Source: Corythucha ciliata
Taxonomy: Eukaryota > Arthropoda > Insecta > Hemiptera > Tingidae
Assembly (NCBI GenBank): GCA_038030265.1
Contig: CM075941.1
Coordinates: 37,882,164-37,946,163 of the forward strand
Direction of reading: 5' to 3'
Length of the DNA: 64,000 bases
Within the stretch, counting starts at the first letter, position 1; each line of letters begins with the position of its first letter. A model generated the notes under the pieces. The model saw nothing but the letters and a program-made list of their open reading frames with translations, was not told where the DNA came from and searched no databases. Made by a program: the position numbers and the translations under genes. Shown here piece after piece: positions 1 through 12,300 of the stretch.

Positions 1-804
1 ATGGCTGAACTGACGATTCGTGCTCTGAAATAACCGAATGCCTTAACAATTTTAATCTTCAGAGTTTCGGTTGAAAAATGGTCAAACTGGTCATTTGTGC
101 TCTTTGGAAAGCGTCAGGGACAACGACAATTCGTCCCTTGAAAGTGGTAGAACAGACTGGACAAGCCCTAAAACGGGCTGCTGGTCGTATTGACAATTCA
201 TGCCCCCCCTCCCCGCAATGGCTATACTGACAGATTTGCGCCTTGAAAAAGGACCACTCACGTTCCAATAATGGCCAAATTGACCATTCGTGCCTTAAAA
301 ATGCCTGAACTGACGATTTGTACCCTAACTATCACCAAAACGACTAGTCAGGCACTAAAAATTGCAAACTCATTCACTGACGAGAATTCGGGTTTCAGAC
401 CGCATGAATTTTCTTAATTCCTTCCTTGGCAACTGTCAGTTTCGGTCGAGCTGCCAATTTTATCCTTAAAACTGATAATTTCGTCTTTAAAAAACTCTCA
501 ATTTTGCCCCGGAAACTGGCAGTCTTGACTTGAAATCTGTTAATTTCCTCCTACATAACAGAGAAGATCACAAAACTTGATTTCGAGATTCAGCCGTAGA
601 CCATTCGGGCTCACAACTTGAGGTTTTTGGGCCCCTTTCCTGAAACAGTCGAGTAAACTGTCAATTTCGGCCAGGGAACTGCCAATTTCACCCGAGAAAC
701 TGTTTATTTTGTCATAAATAACTGTCAATGTTGTCTCAAAAACTGTCAATTTCGCCCTGGGGACTGTAAACTTCTAGTTGAAACTATCAGTATCGATCTA
801 ACAC
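1..804. repeat. degenerate periodic arrays (families I and II)
   Basis: No gene is seen. To about 360 the text repeats variants of 'ggccaaactgacaattcg' every 30-45 bp (family I). From about 420 it repeats variants of 'aactgtcaatttcgtcc' (family II). Unit copies differ by many substitutions and indels, so this is an old array, not a fresh microsatellite. The same families return at 2484-2900, 17150-18130, 49480-50960 and 56690-56900. Repetition is seen directly; unit length and family boundaries are by eye. Confidence 0.7.
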
Positions 805-2475
805 CAGGGGCGTAGGTACGGGGGGGGATATGGGGGATAGATCCCCCCCCCCAGAGCTACAAGTATACGAACGAAGGAGCACTAGTACCACAACGAAGAG
901 CCCCATAAAATCTCCAAAAATGAGCGTTTCACGTTGAAGTTAGGTTTAGCAGATTTTCTGGACTTAAAGCAGCCCGAAAAGGTCCGAGTACGTCCAGCTT
1001 TTTCCTTGGACTTGAGACCCAACGCAGTAGTGTACCAACTACCGAAGCACAGGGGGGGGGGTTCCGCCCCGGACCCTCTATCAGACAAAAATCGGTAATA
1101 TTCGTGGCTATAGCTGCTAAAAAGCGCTGATTCGTGGTCTTGCAATGCAACTTCCAGACTAAAATTAAGAAAAAAATCGCTGATTCTCGGTAAATGGAGG
1201 CCAATCTACAATAAATTGTGGAAACCAACGCAAAAGTGTTGTACTTGGGTAAACCCCGCGGTTAAAGTTGAGAAAACACGCTATAATATTGACAAATAAA
1301 AGACGCTTTCAGGTTAAAATTGGACAAAAATCACTAATTCTCGGCTAAAATTGAAAAAATCACAGAAATTAGCGCAGCTAAAATTAAGAAAAACGTTAGT
1401 TTTCAGTTCAAATTAGGAAAAAGTGCTAATTTTGTTAATAATGGGAAAAATTGCCAATTTGCAACTTAAATTGAGCCAAACGCCAATTCTTGGCAAAAAT
1501 TGACAAAACTCGGTAGGTAATGCACGGGTTGGGAACGCTACCACGCTGCTAAAATTTAGAAAAAAAATTGCTAATATTTGGAAACATCACTAATTCTCGA
1601 ATTAAGTGTCGTGAAATTTATAATTTAAAAATGATGATTTTTTGACAGAAATGGATGGATAGATGTAAATTTTTCAGTTTGAAAAAAAAAATTACATTTA
1701 TAATTTAAATTCGCACCTTCTGTAGGCATTTTTGTGGCTAAAATTCAGAAAAATGGCTAATTCATGCATGGCTATAGTAAAATGTTAAAAATTACGCTAA
1801 TTCATGGCTATAACTGAAAAGAAGGAATAATGGTGTGGTGGAAGGAAGTGTGATGAAATTTTCAATTTAAATACGCGCCTTAATCTGAAGGCAACTTTGT
1901 GGCTAAAATTCAGAAAAACCGCAAATTCACGCACGGTTATAAGTAAAAACAACGCTGATTCACGGGCTAGAACTGAGAAGAAGCAATAAGCTATACCTAA
2001 AAGTAATATCAAATTGCTAATGCGGTGCTACAATGTGATAAATCCGCTGATTTGCGGGTAATATTTAGAAAATAAAATAATCAGCCTGGTCAAAATTAGG
2101 AAAAAGGTTAATTTTAAGCCTAAAAATTGAAAAAATTGCTAATTTGCGGCTAAAAATGGAAAAAAATTGCCAATTTACAGCTAAAATTTTGCCAAACGCA
2201 AATTATTGACTGAAATTGAGAAAATTCGCTAATTCACAGGTTTGTAACGCTACGACGCGTCGCCGCTATGATTTTAAAAAAGTGCTAACTCGTGGTTGAA
2301 ATTGAGAAAAGCGCTAATTTACGTGTAAGAGTCCATAAATCGCCCTTAACTGAGAGACTGAGGCTATGATGAGGCCAGCAAGATGTCCAGGTTCAAGAGT
2401 GTCCCCTCACCATTAATAGATTTCAATCTGATCCACCCCCCCCCCCCACAGGACAAATTCCTACCTACGCCACTG
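805..2475. mobile_element. non-autonomous hAT-type element, 1.67 kb
   Basis: The left end reads CAGGGGCGTAGGTACGG and the right end, on the other strand, CAGTGGCGTAGGTAGG. Both ends are followed inward by G/C homopolymer runs. The flanking 8-mer TCTAACAC is perfectly duplicated (797-804 and 2476-2483). CA-G-GGCG termini with an 8-bp duplication are characteristic of the hAT superfamily. No transposase is encoded: the interior (about 1130-2340) is a degenerate ~35-45 bp periodic array. The element is therefore read as non-autonomous, mobilised by a hAT transposase encoded elsewhere. Confidence 0.82.
1130..2340 (+). repeat. degenerate periodic array, family III, inside hAT element
   Basis: Variants of 'cgctaattcgcggctaaaa' followed by 'ttgagaaaaa' recur throughout with a spacing of roughly 35-45 bp. 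The array lies wholly inside the hAT-type element 805-2475. The same family fills the middle of the hAT-type element at 36655-39321 and occurs at 13240-13960 in reverse orientation. Short ORFs here are by-products of the repetition. Confidence 0.7.
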
Positions 2476-2483
2476 TCTAACAC

Positions 2484-3501
2484 TGTAAATTTTGTCCTAT
2501 GAAGATCAATTTCGTCATTCAAAACTGTCAATTTCGTCGTCAAAACTATAGGATGTAGTTTAATTGAATGTCAATTTCAACATTCAAAACTGTGATTGTC
2601 GTACTTCAAACTGTCAATTTCGACTTACAACACCGTCAATTTTACGTCAGGAACTGACAATTTTGACTTGGAATCTCAATTTCCTCCAACATAACAAATA
2701 TCCCAAACCTTGAGGTTTTGCATCAGAATACTAGAAACTATCAAATCGTCGTTCAAAACTGTCAATTTCGTTCTGGAAACTGTAAATTTCGTCCTCGAAA
2801 TACTGCCAATGTCGCCCTACAGACACTGTCATTTTCGGCGTTAAAAACTGTCAATTTGACCGTTTTTGGAAAAGGGGCTTGAGAATAAACATCTTGGGGG
2901 GGGGGGCTAATACGACCAACTAGAGGGGCTAAGTCCCTATATATAGCCCCCCTTAAATCCGCCAATGCCAATTGCGTTTTCGAAGGTCCCAAACTCGCGA
3001 ACTATAGCGTTTTCCTTAGAGTCAATGCTGTCAGACTGGCTTTCAAGCTTCTGGATTTTAAAAAAGTGAGCCACTCCCGCAAAATTTGGTTATTTGAGGG
3101 CAATAGTCAGCCAAATTTGGGCTTTGCATTCAAAGCAAAACTTTCAAAGATTTTGAAAGAGCGAGACCCACGAAATTGCTATTTATATAATGACCCAACC
3201 CTCTGGAAAATTTTATTTTAAACTCGCGAAATTGGCAGATATATTATGGTTTATGTAAGTGTCAAATCCGCAAAATTAATACATATATGTATGCAGTAGA
3301 AAGAGGTGAACTCGCGGATTTGGTTTTTCGAAGGTCCCAAACCCGTGAAATTCCTTTTCAACTCTGCGAAGGACCTATTTGACCTATTTGAAGAAAATAA
3401 ACTATTACGGTAAAATTTAAAATATATGAAAGATAATAGTAAATTTTAATAAGTAATTTTAATAAGAAGTTAAGGGCTAATAACCTAAGCAGTTGATGCC
3501 C

Positions 3502-3552
<51 letters not shown>

Positions 3553-3560
3553 GCGAAATT
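2484..3560. repeat. family II then family IV arrays with an A44 tract
   Basis: Family II units ('aactgtcaatttcg') run to about 2900. From about 2980 a different unit takes over, variants of 'ccgcgaaattggctttttga' (family IV). A pure A tract of 44 bases lies at 3505-3548. It sits inside the family IV text and no recognisable retroposon body precedes it, so I do not call a SINE or LINE here. No gene seen. Confidence 0.6.
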
Positions 3561-6500
3561 GGCTTTTTGATTTTGATTATGTGAGTGCCAATAATCTGCA
3601 AAATTCTGGCCTTGGAATGGCCATGGCTGTGAACGCAATTAACATAAATGAGTGTGTTAAATGGGGGAGGGGGGGGGAGAGTATTTGCCCTATCAGAAAA
3701 TATTCGCCCACATTATCAGTAAAAAGGCTGGCCTTGGTCCACTGAAATGGGCTTTCCACCGTGCAGCCACCAAATTTTATCCAAAATCCGGTAGTTTGGG
3801 GGAGATCAGTTGAAATGTTCACTGAAGTACATTTGTTAGACCAAAACTGATCATTTTACCTCAAAAAATGACTATTTACCTAATAGAATGGTTTTTATTA
3901 TTAGTCCTAAATTTGGTCAAGGAAGCAGATTAAACTGGACTTGCATGAGGATGGAATTCCTCATTTCGCAGTGGAATGAATATAGTGCGGAGAAAACCTT
4001 CGGTATAGGTTGTAAACTTGTGACGCACACCCTTCTATTGTGGTCATCAGGATCTGTTTCTGGTAATTTCAGTTTCCTTCCTGTCTGGTAACATTCTTTT
4101 TGTCATTAACAACTGCTTATTACTCATCCAACGCTGTCAAACGAGCCGATTTGACAATGCTGCCAAAAATTGTCCACATTTAACCATAAACAGGCACTTA
4201 TTGGGAAACGTTTGAAGAGGACGGGGCAATATAGCACGCCCGGAAATGTCGAGAGGGCTCCATCGAAGTTCAGCCGGAGGCCTCTCTACCAGCCCGACAC
4301 AGTTGATCTTCTTGTTCTTGATACAGGGCAAAGTTTGGTATTTGGAGCTGAATAGTGAACATTCGACGGGTGAAACAACCACGGAAATAGGATACCATCA
4401 TTGTACGTGTTTTAGCATGCTGCATGACCAAAAAAATTTAGTTTTGAATGCTTCAAATGCATTAATCCTTGACCAGAACGTGACTCGGGGTAATTACTTT
4501 TGCCTCCCGTAACTGCATTGAACGCAGAAAATTCAATTTATAACGAGTAGAAATACCATTATAATCTCCATTAAAAAGAGTAACACCCACACACAGTTGT
4601 ACGTTACCAAATTACCAGACCCACCCGTTACACACACTAATGAACAATTTTTTCTTATTCAAATCTTGAGTTTTACTACTACGAAACGGCTTAACATTGA
4701 TGTATATAATCCTTTTTTTTGGCACGTAACAAATAAATTCTATGAAAATACCCCTTGCACTTTGAAAGACTAACGTCGAGGCTGAGAAAGTGTTTTTCAG
4801 AAAGGATCATTAATTAGCTCCATTACTTTTGGTTGGATGAGGAAAGCTTGAAACGGAAAAGACTGACATACAACTGTTTACTTTTCTCACTGGTAAAACA
4901 ATGCCATAAATAAATGATTATAGGAACCTAATTCTACATTACGATGTTGCTTTCAATGCGATGCATGGAGGTTTAAGTATTTCAGTAAACAACGTTGAAG
5001 AAATAACTCCTTCTTTCTCATGGTAATCCTTTATTCAAGTTTCTTAATCCAATAAAAATCCCCGGGAGCAATAACTTTTTATCTTACCCCTTTTTTTTCT
5101 TTTTCTGTTTTTAATTAATCCTTCAGTGTTGTCTACGTTGATGCAAAAGAATAATCCCTTCATTAGAGTCTTCCCCCTTTTTCATTTCCATATCCGTGCC
5201 TCACTTACCTTCACGGCCTCAAAGACACCCTTTTCTCTATTAGCATCTATATGCAAAATCTCTCACAAACTGTTAATTTGTTTGCTTGAAATTTTATTTA
5301 AAATCTCATATGTTGGCCCGTTTCTGCAAGGGTGGTGTTTCCTCTCTCCAACCTCAACGGTGTAATTGAGTTTGCATATCTCAGCCCAATGGTCCTGATA
5401 AGAGGTGTCGGAGGCCTCTCTTTGACTTCATACAACTAATATACATTACAATGACAGTTATCTTCTAGATCGACTAACTTCATTCCAACCAGAGGACCCA
5501 ATTGTGAATATAGCCTTGTAGAGGGGGCGGTGAGGGGGCTGTAGTTTATTTGAAGTTTTGAGTTTGTGTGGAGGCCAATAATATTTCGCAGGGAAATAGA
5601 GCTGAATATGTTTTATTCATTGGAGATTTTCATTAAAGAGCTATTCTTTTTCTCATACTATAGTTTGTATAGGAAAGTAGCTGTGAATTAAGCATTTGAA
5701 TGACAATTATTATATCCTTCAATTCACCTATAATTAATTGATCACTTTATATTTTAAAATAATTAAAATAGGGCATGCAGATAATAAATTGATCATTGCA
5801 ATTCATTCACACCAGTAGGTACAGCCTATAATTTTATGGAGCGACGGGGTTAAAAGAAAATTTACCTCACTCCTCCCCATCCATCACTCACCATTCAATG
5901 TACTCCCTCCTCTAACAGTCCTTACCACACTACACTCCCAGAGATAAACTTAGGAGCTTTGAAAGGCCTTAAAAGTCTTGAGTGGAGACGAGTAATGAAG
6001 TAATCAGGAGGGTCTACACGGCAATGTATTATGCATACCGCCCCCTATAAAAAGGTGGGCTTTCCCTTGGCCTTAGCCTTGTCATTTCAATGCACTTAAG
6101 CTGTTTGCACTCTTCGCCCTTTTTTTCTTTTAGTCTTCCCATATTGTTTTACAACGCTGATAAGATAAACACACAAAAAAGGAAGGGGCAACCTAACTAC
6201 CCAAGCACCAACCATCATCCTCTTTTGACTCGCAGTGATTTTTACTTCCACGGGCAACATCCCTTGTAAAAGCTACCGATTACGTACTGATTTATTGTAC
6301 TGATTTCCTCGAAAGAAGTCCACTGATAAAACTTTATAGTATCCATTTTATGCATTCCTCTTTGGAAGTCCTCATTTTTTAAAAAATAAGGAAAGGACAT
6401 ACGGTTTGAGAGTTACATAAAATTTTATCGAAAGGAAAGAAAATCGAATGGGAAGATTTTGGCGGTGTTTCCACGTTTAATAGATTTTTTTATTATGTCC

Positions 6501-7820
6501 TATTTGTTGATACCACAGTGATAAGTGTAAAAATGTTAAAGGTTATGTCTTTCAACTTTTCTTACTCGTGCATCACGTGTGACCTCCCCTGCACTTATCA
6601 TTTGAAAATCGAATCAAAAAATACTGGAAGTGTGATCTGAGAATGTAAGCCTTTGAGGAGGCCCCCCCCTCCCTGTAATCCATTGGAACTTCCATTACGA
6701 AAAGTAAATAGAGAAGAGTTTTAAAAAATTGCTTTGGAAGGAATATAACACTAATATGGATAATGCCAAATAAGAAAGTATGGGATCCTCGTCCTCAACT
6801 ACCTTCCCGAGTTAAGAGGTTTAAAAGACGAACTTCTCCCTTAAGAAGGGTGATTTTTTACGAGCCTTTTTTTACAATGCCATTTTTAAAAGAAAGAAAA
6901 CCCCCTCTCTTTTCCTATGGTGAAAAAGAGCCCTTCTTCTATTCCATTTTTTTTTTCGAGGGTGGAGGAGCAATTAAATTTTTACGATCACAATGGATAA
7001 TAAGGAGCCCATGCAACTTACTCCAGGGGTAATACAGTTGGATTTCTCGGTCGTAAACCTGAAGTTTGATAGCCCGAAATGCTTTTTCACGGATGCGGTA
7101 ACTTGTGCCTTTTGTTTTCCACGCGGGTTGACGTATAAAACAGGTGATCTGTAAGGCTTTCCAAGCCCATTCAAAGCCGGTGGAGGAGGAGTGAACCGGA
7201 GAGGAGTTTCCAGAAAAGGTCTTCTTCTTTTTTTCTTCTTTTTTTAACAATTTTGGTTTATAGGCCACAACAAGGGCTGCTTTGAGTGAAATGGAGAAAT
7301 CGTTTTTTTTTTTTTAGGGGAAGTCCTAAAGTTGCCTCAATTTCACGAAGGATCGATTTAGATAACTCGAAGGGATGAGAACATCTTATATGTGCTTCTT
7401 CCTTCATAACCCAACATCTGAAAAATAATAATAACAACCCAAAAGAATAACTTCAACAAAAGTTCGGCTGCTGAGTAGAGACATTCCAGTCATTCACTCA
7501 CTCATGTTCATAACTTGTTGCCCATACATCCAATTTATGGCATAGTTATACCATCAGCGAAAAATCCCCGCAGTTTCGGGAACCATGATTGTATTTAAAA
7601 GAAAAGTAGTTCAGTGTGTGGCTGGGAAATTTTAAAATTCGCCTCAGAAGCTGATTATGCAGCTATAGCAAAAACTGTAAATTTGTCCCCTGATTAATTA
7701 ATTTTCTTTTCCCATTCTATTTTCATATTGAAGCAAGCCGTTGTTGTTCCAGGCATCTTGTGATTTTATAGACGGAAAGGGAAAGTTTTAGTGTAGTTAT
7801 GATTTTTGGTACTATATATG
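3561..7820. other. gene-free, mostly unique AT-rich sequence
   Basis: No supported gene, RNA or transposon. Short ORFs exist on both strands but lack recognisable domains. A minus-strand ORF at 6939-7268 has a FEWAW motif discussed under findings; it is too weak to annotate as a gene. Short homopolymer runs (for example T-rich at 7304-7314) and scattered family I/II-like words up to about 3880 are all that can be stated. Confidence 0.5.
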
Positions 7821-8317
7821 GTCAGTGACGCCCTTAGACATTTGCCGCCCCTGTGGGTGAATCTTTCACCACAGCGCCCCCAGCATGAAGTCGCCGTTCA
7901 GCATAAGCCGTGATTTGGCGATTTCTCAATTTTAATCGTGAATTAGCGTTTTTCTACACTTCAGCGATCATTCTGAATTTCATCTGTGAATAGGCAATAA
8001 GAACCTCATAGTCCAAAAGCCCACCGTATGAAAAATCCGGGTCATTTGATCGTGTCTGGCACTTGCGCAGGAGGTTTTTTTTAATGGTCTAGGACAGTGG
8101 TTCTCAACCTTTTCACGATCACGCCCCCCTCGGACCATAAATATTTGATGCCCCCCCCCCCAATTGCGTTGTATGGTTTTTTGTTTTATTAAACAGACAT
8201 TAAAGGCCCGGAACCAGGAAAAGCTTCGATTTTGGTCAAACCACGAATTGACGCACCCGTTTTTGGCCACTTGCACACTTTCCAGAACGTATAAAGGCAG
8301 TGCCCACGAATCGAAAA

Positions 8318-11300
8318 TGCCCCCTCCAGCAGATGGGGATATAGCAGGACAACAGCGGTAGGCAGAGCCATTGAGGAATTCATTGACGATAGCCCGGTTG
8401 AGGTGATTGAGAACGAGGGAAGCGTGCCCACTTTTCATGCGTACAACGGGGGAACTGGTCACCCGGATCTCATCCTGGCCCACTCCGCACTCAGGGATTG
8501 CCTGGAACACTATGTGAAGCCAGCGCCCGGCGTCCTTGGACACAAATTGATGCACCTTGCCTGGAAGGCAGGATCGCGCGCGGATACCCAACCAAAAGCT
8601 GCAGTGTGGAACCTAAAGAAGGCTGATTGGAAGCGGTTTACAGTAAAATGCGAGGAATTGCTGTGTAGTGTCGACCTTTCAGGAAACATTGATACATGCT
8701 ATCGCAAACTGAGCACTGCAGTGCTGAGAAGCGCAATTGACTCTATTCCGCGGGGCTGGGTCAAAAACGCAAAGCCCTTTTGGAATGAAAGATTAGGGGA
8801 ATTGAGGGATGCAAAAAATGCTGCCGATACACTGTATGAAACCCATCCTACCCAAGACAACAAAACGAAACTAAAAGCTGCCGCCGCCAAGCTTAAGAAC
8901 GAGATCCTGCAGTCCAAGCGAGGATCAGTAAGAACTTTCATGGAGCAGCTGGATTACAGGAAAGATGGAGTGAAGGCCCACCGGTACGTCTCGAACTCTG
9001 TGGGAAACGGTGAGCCCCCAAAAACAAACCTGTGGTCACTCAGTCTGGGAAAACTCTCTCACGATATGCGGACATTGCTAGGCACTTCTGCGCCCATTAT
9101 GCCAAAGTGAGGAACCCACGCCCTAAAGCTAAACGCAAGCTGCATACCCGGCAGCCATCTTCTTGCCCGGATGAACTTGAGATGAACCTCTTCTATTCGG
9201 AGTTCACTCTCGCGGAACTGGAGAGAGCCATCGAGAGCGCGCCCAAGAGGAAATGTGCGGGATCTGATGGGATTCTGCCAGAGTTTATCAAACACCTGGG
9301 GGCAAAGGCCAGGGAGAAGATCCTTGTTTTTATGAATAAGGTCTGGATCACAGGACTTCCCAGTGAGTGGCGAAAGGCTGACATAATCCCCATTGCAAAG
9401 AAAGGAAAAAGCGAAAATACCCCCGAGAGTAACAGACCAATTGCTCTGACAAGCATGTTCTCGAAGTTATACGAGAAAATGGTCCTGGAGAGGCTGCAGC
9501 TGTACTTGGAAAAACGGCAACTTCTATCAGACAAGCAGGCAGCTTTCAGACGGTACAGCAATACCATTGAACATGTGGCTTACCTGTCCCAGGAAGTCAA
9601 AAAAGTACAATAGCTGTGTTTGTAGACTTTAGAACTGCCTTTGACCGGTCTGGAGGGAGCGATTGCTGGAAAAGATTCTGGGATTGGGCATATCTGGGAA
9701 TATGTATGAGACCATTCGTTCGTTCCTCTCACAACGGTGGATCAGAGTGAAGTACCGAAGCGTTTGCGCGCCGTACCGGCAGACCCGCCTTGGAGTTCCC
9801 CAGGGCGCAGTGCTAAGTCCCACCTTATTCAGCATTATGATTGACGACGTGGTGGCAAAATTGGAGGCCATACCGGGAGTTCGTGCACTGCTGTATGCGG
9901 ACGATTTGGTGATATGGGCCTCCAGCAGCAACCTGAAAGCGATTGAGGCGTGCCTGGACGAGGCTCTGAGGGCTTTAGACAGCTGGGTAAAGGAAAATCG
10001 GATGGATGTAAACCCACAAAAATCGGAATTTCAGGTTTTCAGCTTGTCGACTAGACGCCCGCAAGTAAACCTGCTCTTCAACGGCGCCTCACTTCCCCAA
10101 TCAGACTCAGCCGCATACCTGGGCATCCGGCTGGATAGTAGGCTCTGCTGGAAGAAGCATGTCGAGAAGCTCGTACAACAGGGAGAGAAGAGGCTAGGAC
10201 TACTTAGGAGACTGGCAGCAGTGAAGTGGGGAGCCAATCAGGACATCCTGGCCTTGACCTACAAAACGTATGTGCGACCCTGCATAGAATATGGAGCTGA
10301 GGTCCTGGTAACCGACTCTGATTGTGCGCTAAAGCCCCTCGACACACTGCAAAATAAGGCACTGAGGCTGATCACAGGTGGAGCAAAGTCAGTCCCCATT
10401 GCGGCAATGGAAATCCAATCGGATGTTGAGCCATTGCCGGTCCGAAGGGATATTGCTGCCATCAAGTTCGTAGACCGCGTGAAGAGCCTCGGAGTTGAAT
10501 ATTGGGATACGCAGGAGACCTCGTCGCAGCGCCTAGTGACCCAGCAACAACTAAGCAGCAAAGTGGAGGACATGGTTGAGAAGTACGGCATCATACGAGG
10601 GCCCCGGCAGCCGATCCCACCACGCAGACTCCCCTGCAAAAATATTGCCCATACGGAGACTGAGCTAGTTGAGAGGGTTAAGAAAGGGGAAACCCCCACT
10701 CTTATATTACGAAGCCTAGCTCAGGAAACCATAACCCTACGATACCCCAGCAGCGAGTGGTTACACATCTACACCGATGGGTCAGCCCTGGATGCAAGCA
10801 AGAACGCAGGAGCTGGGGCCTACTGTGCAGATTTTGAGCTGTATGCTCCGGTTGGTGGCCAGGCGACAAGCTTTGACGGCGAGGTCAAGGCAGTTTGCCT
10901 TGCGTTGGAGAGGATCGGCCGCGACTGTCCATCGCGGGTTGTCTTTTTTATCGACTCCCAGGCAGCGATCCTCTCCATTGGCTCGAGACGGCCGTCAGAC
11001 CACGCCGGAGTTGTGGAGGCTCGGGACCGGATTGACCAGCTGATCGAGGGTGGCGGGAGGATCGTCCTCCAGTGGATCCCCAGTCACTGTGATCTCCATG
11101 GAAATGAAAGAGCCGATGCACTGGCGAAACGTGGGTCCATGGAGACTCAACCAAACTCAGCCATGTCCCTCAGCTCATCAAAGAGAATCTGCTCCAGTCG
11201 GGTGGCGGGTGAGGCCGGGAGGGTTTGGGAAGCTCTGGCCGAGGGCCGGCAATGGCGGCAGCTTTTGAGCGCGCCACTTTCCTCCACCTTGCCCCGCGAC

Positions 11301-11561
11301 GAGTTTGTGGCTTCCTTCCGGATGACAACAGGGCACGACTACCTCCAGAAACATCTCCATCGCATTGGGGTTGTCGACTCCATCTTGAAGAAATGGACAG
11401 CGACCACCTACCACGATGCCCCCAATTGACAGATGTCAGAACACCTGACACAATGAGCGACAGCCAGAAATTGGCAAAATTATACTGGGCCGCCAGGAGT
11501 TTAATGGCTTAAATTGCCAAATGCTCGGGTGTTATTAAAAAAATAAAATAAAATAAAATAA

Positions 11562-11598
<37 letters not shown>
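8318..11598 (+). mobile_element. 5'-truncated I-like LINE with poly-A tail
   Basis: The inserted segment is flanked by a 12-bp direct repeat, ACGAATCGAAAA (8306-8317 and 11599-11610; the first A is ambiguous with the tail). It ends in an AT-rich simple tail (AAATAAAATAAAAT, then pure A) and starts abruptly inside the endonuclease domain. These are the hallmarks of target-primed reverse transcription with 5' truncation. Domain order is endonuclease C-terminus, reverse transcriptase, RNase H and a C-terminal Cys/His motif. That order fits the I superfamily in the broad sense (I, LOA, ingi, R1-like); the exact clade cannot be settled by eye. Confidence 0.9.
8319..11512 (+). pseudogene. LINE ORF2-like polyprotein, frameshifted (APE-EN tail, RT, RNase H)
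   Basis: The frame is open from the truncation point: a WGYSRT...GRAIEEF stretch and the HPDLILAHSA motif mark the C-terminal third of an APE-type endonuclease. Sequence stays in this frame to 9110, moves to a second frame (9032-9613), then briefly a third from 9613 (motif AVFVDFRTAFD), and returns to the first at about 9660. The RT catalytic motif YADD is encoded at 9894-9905, after the conserved GVPQGAVLSP block. RNase H carries its acidic set: D at 10776, E at 10881, D at 10953 and D at 11115. The main frame stops at 11429, while a C-terminal Cys/His motif ending near 'HLPRCP' continues in another frame to the stop at 11512. At least four frame changes make it a pseudogene. RT to RNase H is open for 588 codons, so it is not very old. 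Confidence 0.9.
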
Positions 11599-11600
<2 letters not shown>

Positions 11601-11610
11601 GAATCGAAAA

Positions 11611-12300
11611 CTCGTAAGTGCAAAGAAGAAATTTAACGCCCGAGGACCACGGTTGTCCGCCTTGGATTTGAGAAAATCTACCGAAATGGCAAGGCCAAAC
11701 GCTCATTTATGACCACTTTTGGGGGCAATGCGACAGCCCCTTTTGGTGCCTCTTGTTTGATCGAGACCTAACTTCCAGAACCGTGAAGAGAATATTCGAG
11801 CCCAGGGACGAAACTAAATGAAGCCCTTTCATCTGGGTGAGTAGAAGACCTAGTGCTACCATCGCTTCTTTCTCGAAAGGCCTACAAAAATTCTCAGTAA
11901 AGCACCAATCGCAGCCAAACTCCAAAACCACCAAGAAGGCCCCAACATAGTACGATGACCCCATAAGGCCCAACCAAAGTCATGGCTCAACCTGAGCAAA
12001 GATGTAATTACAGTATAACCTCCAACGACAGCAATGGCTTGAGCGCAAAGAAGGCCCAGCCACAGCCAAAGCTCAACCACGGACATGGCCCAACCACAGC
12101 AAACGTCCAACCACAGCAAAGGTCTAACCGCAGCTAACAATAAGCTCCAAACCACAGTAAAAGCTCCAAACATAAAGAAGACCCAACCAGTGCAAATCTC
12201 CAACCACACTTGAGCTCCCAGTAAAGCTTTCCCTTTTTTTCTTCCTTTTCTCGGCAAAACTGTGACGTTCCTGAAGTTTCCTATATTTGTATGGTTGGTT
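11611..12300. repeat. degenerate 'caaccacagcaaag' repeat in hAT 3' half
   Basis: From about 11900 to 12220 variants of 'cccaaccacagcaaagg' recur every 17-25 bp. An ORF of 133 codons on the minus strand (11856-12257) is produced by this repeat: it reads as Trp/Leu/Val-rich nonsense with no domain. It belongs to the hAT element, being on the far side of the LINE insertion. Confidence 0.55.

Noticed and set aside
1130..2340. CRISPR-like regularly spaced repeats
   Set aside because: Units are diverged, have no constant repeat with unique spacers, and lie in a eukaryotic hAT element.
3505..3548. A44 tract as the tail of a retroposon
   Set aside because: No body with LINE or SINE signatures precedes it and no flanking duplication was found. 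It may be a simple repeat.
7822..7880. 'cagtgacgcccttag' as a hAT left end
   Set aside because: No inverse partner with an 8-bp duplication was found up to the end of the following array.
7980..8591. Minus-strand 203-codon ORF
   Set aside because: It crosses the foldback, hAT and LINE boundaries and is antisense to the LINE endonuclease text, so it cannot be one gene.
10259..10699. Minus-strand 146-codon Ser/Leu-rich ORF
   Set aside because: It is a shadow of the LINE RT/RNase H coding strand, where GC content keeps the opposite strand open.
11509..11706. Minus-strand ORF with a long Phe run
   Set aside because: It is the complement of the LINE poly-A tail and flanking simple repeat, not a protein.
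11856..12257. Minus-strand 133-codon Trp/Leu-rich ORF resembling a membrane protein
   Set aside because: It is generated by the 'ccaaccacagcaaag' repeat inside the hAT element. The hydrophobicity reflects repeat composition.
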